The notes beneath the pieces are model-generated. The model worked only from the letters and a program-made list of their open reading frames with translations, was not told where the DNA came from and searched no databases. Below are positions 18,500 through 24,306 of a stretch of 24,306 bases of DNA, in pieces. The position numbers and the translations under genes are program-made. Origin of the DNA: Euperipatoides rowelli (Eukaryota > Onychophora > Udeonychophora > Euonychophora > Peripatopsidae); NCBI GenBank assembly GCA_003024985.2, contig PXIH01S0009170.1. One strand, written 5' to 3'. Positions within the stretch are counted from its first letter, which is position 1. Every line of letters begins with the position of its first letter.

Positions 18500-19960
18500 G
18501 AAAATTGAATACTTTAATAACATGGAAAATTACTTTACTAAAGATAATCAATTCTTGAAATATGTCGTAAAGAATAAAATTTGTATCCTCAATGTTTCAG
18601 AAGTCAATTCTGATACTGAACTAGACATAGCCAATTTTTTTTCTGAGACCAGCAAGACCAAAAACCCCACCAATATTCTACTTTTATTAGCCCATCCTTT
18701 ATAACTGAAGTTAAACATTGCATAAAAAAAAATATTCTCCAGTGACGGTACAAATTTACAACTAATCAATATTGCTTGTCTATTACCTTACCTGCACCAT
18801 CTATCTCTAAAAAAATGATATAGTTCCTAATTGCTTAAAACTTTCAAGGATGTATCTCATGAATAAAAATGATAACATCTTTAATGTTTTAATCTATTAA
18901 TCAATCTCTATTAGTTAAAATATTACTAAAATATTTGAAAATTTTCTTTATAAGCATAAGTGTGATGTCATATTATCAAGTTCCCATTATGTCTTTTTCC
19001 TAACCCGTTCTGTGACTATTAACCTGTCTTCAATGGTACATAACTAAAGCTCTAACAACCAGAAACTAACTTGTCTACACAGACTTCAGAAAAACTTTCC
19101 TTCACCTCTATTAGTCATTATTGTCTAATATACAACATGGAACTGAAGATTTCAACTATTTCATTCTTTACCAATCTATCCAAACGATTATAAATGGTTC
19201 TATGTCTCAATCAGGTCAAATAATATCTGGCATGTATAATTAAGACACATTATTTTTACTATTTATAAACCAATACTATAAAATGTTCACAGATAACCTA
19301 TAAATTATTTGGTAATAACTTCCTTCCCAGATGTGAAAACTTCACTTATCTACTATTTCTAAATTTCTACACCATTAATTTTCATCTACTGTATTAACTG
19401 AACTCTTAATTTCCAGATTATATCTAACCAGATATCTAAATATCAGTTACTTATCAAATTTCAGTTATAATGACCATATGTCCAAATTATCAATAATACA
19501 TACTGTATACGGTAGAAGTCTTGCTTTTTCAAAGGCATCTGTTCAGACCTATACTCTGTGAAACCCATCATCATTCTAGGAAATCAACCTGTTTGTCCTA
19601 AACTTGAATTTAGTTCTGTAATTTGAAATAATTGCACCAAATATCAATCAAATAAAATTGAATCTATTTCACAACATTTTCTAAAATACTCTATCTTAGT
19701 TTTAAATTAAAAAGAAACTACAAATCAATCAACTATTTATTGCATTATGATACATTTCACTTTACTCCTCTACATCAATGTGGAATGTTTGCTGAGCTGA
19801 TATTCTAAATGTGATTGTAATTCTTGAGTCCAATCACATTGCTGTTCTACACGTTNCTGGAATGAAAATAGTTGAAATCCTATTTACATCAACTACACAT
19901 CTATTTAATAACCAATCATCTTAGGATACAGACTATTTTACAAATGAGAAGTGTCATCCT
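18500..19960 (+). pseudogene. Very old non-LTR retrotransposon relic
   Basis: In shifting plus-strand frames several reverse-transcriptase-like marks appear in the right order: TKIFENF (about 18924-18944, like the conserved SKIFEK segment), LSSSHY...TRSVT (about 18977-19020, at the place of the Q-x-G-F-R/RST segment), DFRKTF (19082-19099, at the place of motif A), and IESISQHFLKY (about 19657-19690, like the IEKIQ-x-x-FLKY segment after RT). Stops and frameshifts are frequent and the YADD motif was not found. It appears far older than the LINE at 14050. An N sits at 19856. The clade cannot be assigned. Confidence 0.45.
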
Positions 19961-20833
19961 TTAATGACCAAGCTAACTATAAAGACCAACTTTGAACTGA
20001 TTGGACATTTTCTTTTGTTTATTTATTTATTGTGTACAGTATGTAATGTGATTAATTTTTATTTTATTTTTTTTCTAATTATACAATAGCTAAAATAGGT
20101 TTTTGTCATTGATTTTGTGTTTTCAATTAAATGAAAAAAACTGGTTAATTGCTAATGAACATAAACAAATGTAACATAGAGATTAGTTATTGGCAGAATA
20201 AAAATGATATATTATTTTATCCCATGCTGTTAGTTATTGGATGACTATTAAAAAGATTATAAATCTAATGTTATGAGAAAACAAAGATTAGTTATTGACT
20301 GAAGATGATTTACTTTGTTGTTCAGTCATGAACAGATCACTGTATTAAGTGCACTTCACTGCATTACACTTTTAAACTCTCTGGCTTTGAAATTGAACAA
20401 ATGACTCCATACTGTCAACTGCAGGATCTGCTCCAAGTGGAATAAACAATATAAACTTTTGTTTATTTAAAAACAAACTCATTTTTGACAACAATTCTAT
20501 TAAATTGGCTCAAGTCTAGAAAATAATTTTTATGAGGCATCAACATAAAAAACTGCATTTTTATCAGGTACTTCACAAGGTAATCTGAAGTATAAAAGCT
20601 ATTCTGCTTGAATAAATTTCTACAGAATTTAAAATACTGTATAACAATTGTGAAAAAGCCTGTCATCATATCTGACTTTTTTTTATAGTAGACCGTCATA
20701 TTTTTTTAATTAAACAAAATATAAACATTAATAGATTAAACTTTGCTGTTTATATTTCTACAGTGGTAAGGCATATAGATTAATCAGTTGGACTTTAATA
20801 TTCTATACAGGAGTGAATTATGGTCTAGGTCAA
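19961..20833. other. AT-rich intronic DNA
   Basis: Nothing supportable. The minus-strand ORF at 20699..20463 has chance-like composition and no context. Confidence 0.4.
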
Positions 20834-22725
20834 CAAGAACATGGAGATGAAGGTTGAGGTAGTGGTAGAGGTGGTGGTGGTAGTGGTGTGGTAGTAGAGG
20901 TGGAGGAAATGGTGGTAGAGGAGGAAAAGGAAAAAGGAGAAGGAAGAGGAGGCAGTGGAAGATGAAGGATGAAGAGGAGGAAGAATAAGAAGCAGAGGAA
21001 GAGGAGGCAGTGGAAGAAGATGAAGGATGAAGAGGAGGAAGAATAAGAAGCAGAGGAAGAAGAGGAGAAAGAGGAAAAGAGGAGGAGAAAGAGGAAAAGA
21101 GGAGGAGAAAGAGGAAAAGAGGAGGACAAGGAAAATGAGGAGCAAGAAGAAAATGAGGACAAAGAAGAGAAATTGGATGAATAGGAAGAAAAGAGGAGTA
21201 GGAAGAGAGAGGAGGCAGAGGAAAAAGAAGAGGAGCAGGAGGAATAGGAAAAAGAAGAGAAGGAAGGAGGATGAGAATGAAGAGGATAAGCAAGAAGTGG
21301 AGGAAAAGGAGGAAGATGAAGAGTAGGAAGAGGGAGAAGGATGAAGAGGATGAGAAGGAAGATAAGGAAGAGTAGGAGAAAGAGAAAAGAGGAGGGGAGG
21401 AAGAGGGAGAAGAGGAAGAAGAAGATTAGGAGGAAGAGGAGAAGGAAGATGAGGAAGAAGAAGAGGAGGAGGAAGAGGAAGAAGAGTAGCAGGAGTAGGA
21501 GGAAAAAGAGGAGTAGGAAGAAGAGGAGGAGAAAAAAGAGGAGGAAGTGGAAAAAGAGGAGAAGGAAGAGGGAGGAATAGGAGGAAAAAGAGTAGGAAGA
21601 GGAAGATGAGGAGGAATAGGAAGAGGAAGAAGAGGAGGAGGAAGAAGAGGAGGAGGAGGCAGAAGAGGAGGATGAAGAATAGAAGGAAGAGGAGGAGGTT
21701 GAAGAGGAGGAAGAAGAGGAAGAAAAGGAAGAGGAAGAAGATGAAGAAAAGGAAGAGGAAGAAAAGGAAGGAGAAGGAAGAAGATAAAGAGGAGGAGAAA
21801 GAGGAAGATGGAGAGAAAGAGGAGGAAGAAGATGAGGAAGAGGAAGAAGAGGAGGAGAAAGAAGAAAGGAAGAAGAGGAGGAGGAAGAGGAGGAGGAGGA
21901 GGAAGAAGAGGAGGAAGAAGAGGGGAAAGAAGAGGAGGAGAAAGAAGAGGAGGAGAAAGAAGAGGAGAAAGAAGAGGAGGAAGAAAAGGAGGAAGAAAAG
22001 GAAGATGAAGAATAGAAAGAGGAGGAGAAAGAAGAGGAAGTAGAAAAGGAAGAGGAGACAGAAGAGAAAGGAGAAGAGGAGGAGGAAGACAATGAGGAAG
22101 AAGAAAAGGAAGATGGGGAGAAAGAGGAGGAGGGAGAGGAGGAAAAAGAGGTGGAAGAGGAAGAAGAGGAGAAAGAAGAGGCAGAAGAGGAGAAAGAGAA
22201 AGAAAAGGAGGAGAAAGAAGAGGAAGAGAAAAGATGAGGAGGAATAAAAGGAAGATGAGGAAGAAGAGAAAGCGGAAGAGGAGGGAGAGGAAGAGGATGA
22301 AGAAGAGGAGGAAGAGAAAGAAGAGGAGGAGGAAGAAAAGAAAGAGAGGAGAAAGAAGAAAAGGAAGATGAGGAAGAGAAAGATGAAGAAAAGGAAGGAG
22401 GAGGAAGAGAAAGAAGAGGAGAAAGAAGAAGAGGTGGAGGAGAAAGAAGAGGAAGATGAGGAAGAATAGAAAGAGGAGGAAGAAGAGGAGACAGAAGAGA
22501 AAGGAGAAGAGGAGGAATAAGAAAAGGAAGATGGGGAGGAAGAAGAGGAAAAAGAGGTGGAAGAGGAGAAAGAGAAAGAAGAGGAAGAAAAGGAAGAGGA
22601 GGAAGAAGAAAAGGAAGAGGAAGAGAAAGAAGAGGAGGAGGAAGAAGAAAAGGAAGATGAAGAGGCAGAAGAAAAAGAGGAAGAAGAAAAGGAAGGAGGA
22701 GAAAGAAGAAACGGAAGATATCATT
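20834..22725. repeat. Polypurine/polypyrimidine tract of ~1.9 kb
   Basis: After a short GGT/GGTA-rich lead-in (20850-20925), the plus strand is almost wholly A and G, mainly GAG, GGA and GAA units, with rare T or C. One run, 21834-22005, is 172 purines without a break; another is about 98 (22559-22656). Larger internal copies exist: a ~55 bp unit at 20946-21000 repeats at 21001-21058, a 20 bp unit repeats three times at 21071-21130, and a block near 22058-22160 recurs near 22491-22565. Such tracts can form triplex (H-DNA). The long Ser/Leu/Pro-rich minus ORFs and Lys/Arg/Glu-rich plus ORFs are products of composition, not genes. Confidence 0.9.
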
Positions 22726-22727
22726 TA

Positions 22728-22865
22728 GATGAATATGTTCTTTTGAATCGTTCTTATTTTATAGTGTAGAACTCGTTCCTTTTCTAAAAGTGAGAATGTA
22801 ATTATGTTTATATTTCCAGAAATTTGAACAACTTTCAATAGTTTTTCTTTCTTTGTTTTCCTAAG
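22728..22865 (+). repeat. Left arm of an imperfect ~140 bp inverted duplication
   Basis: This block, starting just after the polypurine tract, matches the reverse complement of 23350-23497 over nearly its whole length. Shared words include GTTCTTTTGAATC, ACTCGTTCCTTTTCTAAAA and TTCCAGAAA. There are point changes and small indels, roughly 80 percent identical by eye. Confidence 0.75.
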
Positions 22866-23349
22866 ATTTCCTTATTTATTCCTCAATAATTTTAATTCTT
22901 GGCAGTAGCATGCAGTGAAATTTTTTTTGGGGAGGGGTTCTAGAGAACTTTAAGCTTGGTCCTACTAGTGATGTACTATTTAAATATTTTGGGTGTTAAA
23001 GGAAATATACAGAAAAATAATTTTATCTATTTTTCTAATTATACTAATAAAAAAAAATTAGGGGGGGGGGATGTTCAACCCCAAAAACTCCCCCGACTGT
23101 ATGTGTTTGATTCTTGGGAAACTAACCGCCACCCCATTGTGGCGCCGGTGGCGATTAGTTCCCAAAGAATTAATATTATTAAGGAATAAATAATGAAATC
23201 GGAAAATTGATTAGGAAAACAAAAAAAAAAAAAAGCTTCTCATATTTATACTGGTCCAAATATTTAGGCTATTGCTATTATTATTGTTATATTAGGCTTA
23301 TTATTATTATATAAATAATCTATAATCTATAAATGTCTTTGATCTAATT
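22866..23349. other. Spacer of the inverted duplication
   Basis: AT-rich spacer of about 484 bp with T and G runs (22921-22937), a G run (23061-23070) and a strong hairpin at 23111-23169. The ORF at 22956-23189 reads through the G run and the hairpin and is not a credible gene. Confidence 0.5.
23111..23169. repeat. Hairpin with ~23 bp arms
   Basis: Arms 23111-23133 and 23147-23169 pair over about 22 bases with two single-base bulges and one mismatch; the cores are CGCCACC and GGTGGCG, with CTAA/TTAG and TTCTT/AAGAA outside. The loop is 13 bases. It is GC-rich within AT-rich DNA and sits inside the larger inverted duplication, giving a nested fold-back layout. Confidence 0.7.
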
Positions 23350-23497
23350 ACTTATCAGGAACGAAAAAGGAACTATTGTAATTTGTTCAAGTTTCTGGAA
23401 AATATGAACGCATACGATTACGTTCTCAATTTTAGAAAAGGAACGAGTTTCACCCTTTTTCCTATAAAATAGAATGATTCAAAAGAACGTGTTTATC
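23350..23497 (-). repeat. Right arm of the inverted duplication
   Basis: Reverse-complement partner of 22728-22865. The DNA just outside this arm is not polypurine, so the tract lies only on the left side and is not part of the duplicated unit. Confidence 0.75.
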
Positions 23498-23693
23498 TGA
23501 ACTGTTATTTCCATACAAATCCTGAAACTCTTCCCTACAAGTTCCTGAATGTTGTCTGTCTGAAGTTCACTAAACTCAATTTTTTTAGCAAGCTCAATAG
23601 TTTAAGTATAAGCATGACAGCCTTTATGCTGGTGCTCACCTGTTGCCAGCTGCTTTTCAGCTGTGATCTTGTATCAATTGAGAAGGAAGTTAT
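23479..23693 (-). pseudogene. Open minus-strand relic, unidentified
   Basis: Between TAA at 23696-23694 and TGA at 23481-23479 the minus strand is open for about 71 codons; the first Met lies near 23616. The peptide contains IEFSELQTDNIQELVGKSF and looks coding-like. A donor-like CAG|GTGAGC occurs within it near 23639, so part could be an exon of the flanking gene. The stop falls inside the right arm of the inverted duplication. No family is recognised; it is most likely mobile-element remains. Confidence 0.3.
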
Positions 23694-23937
23694 TTATTAA
23701 AAACAACAACTCACTATTAACAAGTGATTGAGGAGGAGGGGAATTTATTAACCGAATGACTATTTTAATTTTTCTTCAGTTAATATGTTTATCACATACA
23801 ATTGATTTATAATTTAAAAATATTTAATTGCCATCAAACATTTTATTACCTATTCTAATTAAAACATAATAAAGTTTTATTACTTTGTAATTTTATATTG
23901 ATAGCAATACAATATAATTATATAAAGTATTAGTTAC

Positions 23938-24040
23938 CACGATCACCAGCTGCGGCAGCATCATTAGGAGTTATCGTTGCATTCTTCCGATTGATTAATT
24001 GTTGGGTTATTTTCATCAAGAAAATTTTATCTTTGCCTTC
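23938..24040 (-). CDS. Exon of an unidentified minus-strand gene
   Basis: On the minus strand ATATATTTTGCAG (to 24041) is a good acceptor and GTG|GTAACT at 23938/23937 a good donor. The 103 bp between them are open in only one frame; the other two meet stops within 25 bases. It gives 34 codons plus one base (phase 1). The peptide begins EGKDKIFLMKITQQLINRK and ends Ala/Asp/Gly rich, without a recognisable domain. The split codon G| is completed as Gly by the exon at 13534..13389, about 10.4 kb downstream. Earlier exons must lie beyond the right edge. Confidence 0.7.
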
Positions 24041-24216
24041 CTGCAAAATATATATATTTTTTAAAAAATGTGTGCATGTGTACATTGTTTTATTAAACCT
24101 ATACAATCATTGATTTTTAGCAACCCACTTTTGTTCATATTGTAGACATCTTCAATAGCATTACATTTTATAAAACTATTTGAAAATATTAAACTCATAC
24201 TCAAAATATTGCTTTA

Positions 24217-24306
24217 GGCCGGCTCTACACTTGCGATAAAGCGCGACGTTAGGATCGTCACGATAAATCGCCAAAAGTTCAATATCTTGTCTCTTATGAG
24301 GATGTC
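24217..24306. mobile_element. Left end of a probable TIR DNA transposon, cut by window edge
   Basis: TTA (24214-24216) is followed by GGCCGGCTCTACACTTGCGA and a GC-rich stretch with GCGATAAAGCGCG, GATCGTCACGATAAATCGC. A G-rich start, a CTACACTTGCG-like block and a TTA flank are typical of PIF/Harbinger-type terminal repeats (TWA target duplication), and the composition breaks sharply at 24217. The other end is outside the window, so this rests on one terminus; Merlin or another superfamily is possible. Confidence 0.4.

Noticed and set aside
20784-22724. Long minus-strand Ser-, Leu- and Pro-rich ORFs (up to ~430 codons) and plus-strand Lys/Arg/Glu-rich ORFs
   Set aside because: All arise from the polypurine tract; purine-only codons on one strand and pyrimidine-only codons on the other contain few stops, and several frames are open at once.
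22956-23189. 77-codon plus-strand ORF
   Set aside because: Reads through a poly-G run and the hairpin at 23111-23169; composition follows the repeat, not a protein.

Overview
This looks like about 24 kb of repeat-rich, AT-rich nuclear DNA from an animal, most likely an invertebrate. The evidence is spliceosomal exon/intron signals, decayed non-LTR retrotransposons, Helitrons, TIR transposons, class II tRNA-derived SINE-like sequences, long homopolymer runs and a 1.9 kb polypurine tract. I cannot name the species. There are no bacterial operons, rRNA genes or CRISPR arrays. Almost all long ORFs are chance products of the polypurine tract or of AT-rich DNA.

Gene content is thin. The best coding signal is a minus-strand gene entering from the right. 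An exon at 24040..23938 has only one open frame, a clear acceptor and a donor, and ends in phase 1. An exon at 13534..13389 starts with the two bases needed to complete that codon. About 10.4 kb of intron lies between them and holds most of the mobile DNA. A possible last exon lies at 7846..7721 (phase-compatible, weaker). I do not recognise the protein. Two more possible terminal exons (509..391 minus and 2393..2528 plus) are weak.

Layout: 1-91, 3' end of a Helitron; 1057-1518, three head-to-tail ~150 bp Helitron-like units; 5163-5262, a GC-rich structured island; 5822-6592, a TA-flanked TIR element (MITE-like) next to a tRNA-like sequence; 7038-7154, a relic resembling an IS1595/Merlin transposase; 10.0-11.0 kb, three tRNA-derived sequences; 11.4-12.25 kb, a patch of hairpins and dispersed GCGCC-containing repeats; 14.05-16.05 kb, a dead RTE-like LINE split by another copy of the ~150 bp Helitron; 16.85-18.18 kb, a possible TIR element; 18.5-19.95 kb, a second very old LINE relic; 20.83-22.72 kb, the polypurine tract, directly followed by an inverted duplication (22728-22865 against 23350-23497) whose spacer holds another hairpin; 24217 onward, the left end of a probable TIR transposon leaving the window.

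I see no convincing new multi-gene system. The observations most worth checking are the Helitron tandem array with its nested relative, the polypurine tract abutting an inverted duplication, and the identity of the minus-strand gene.
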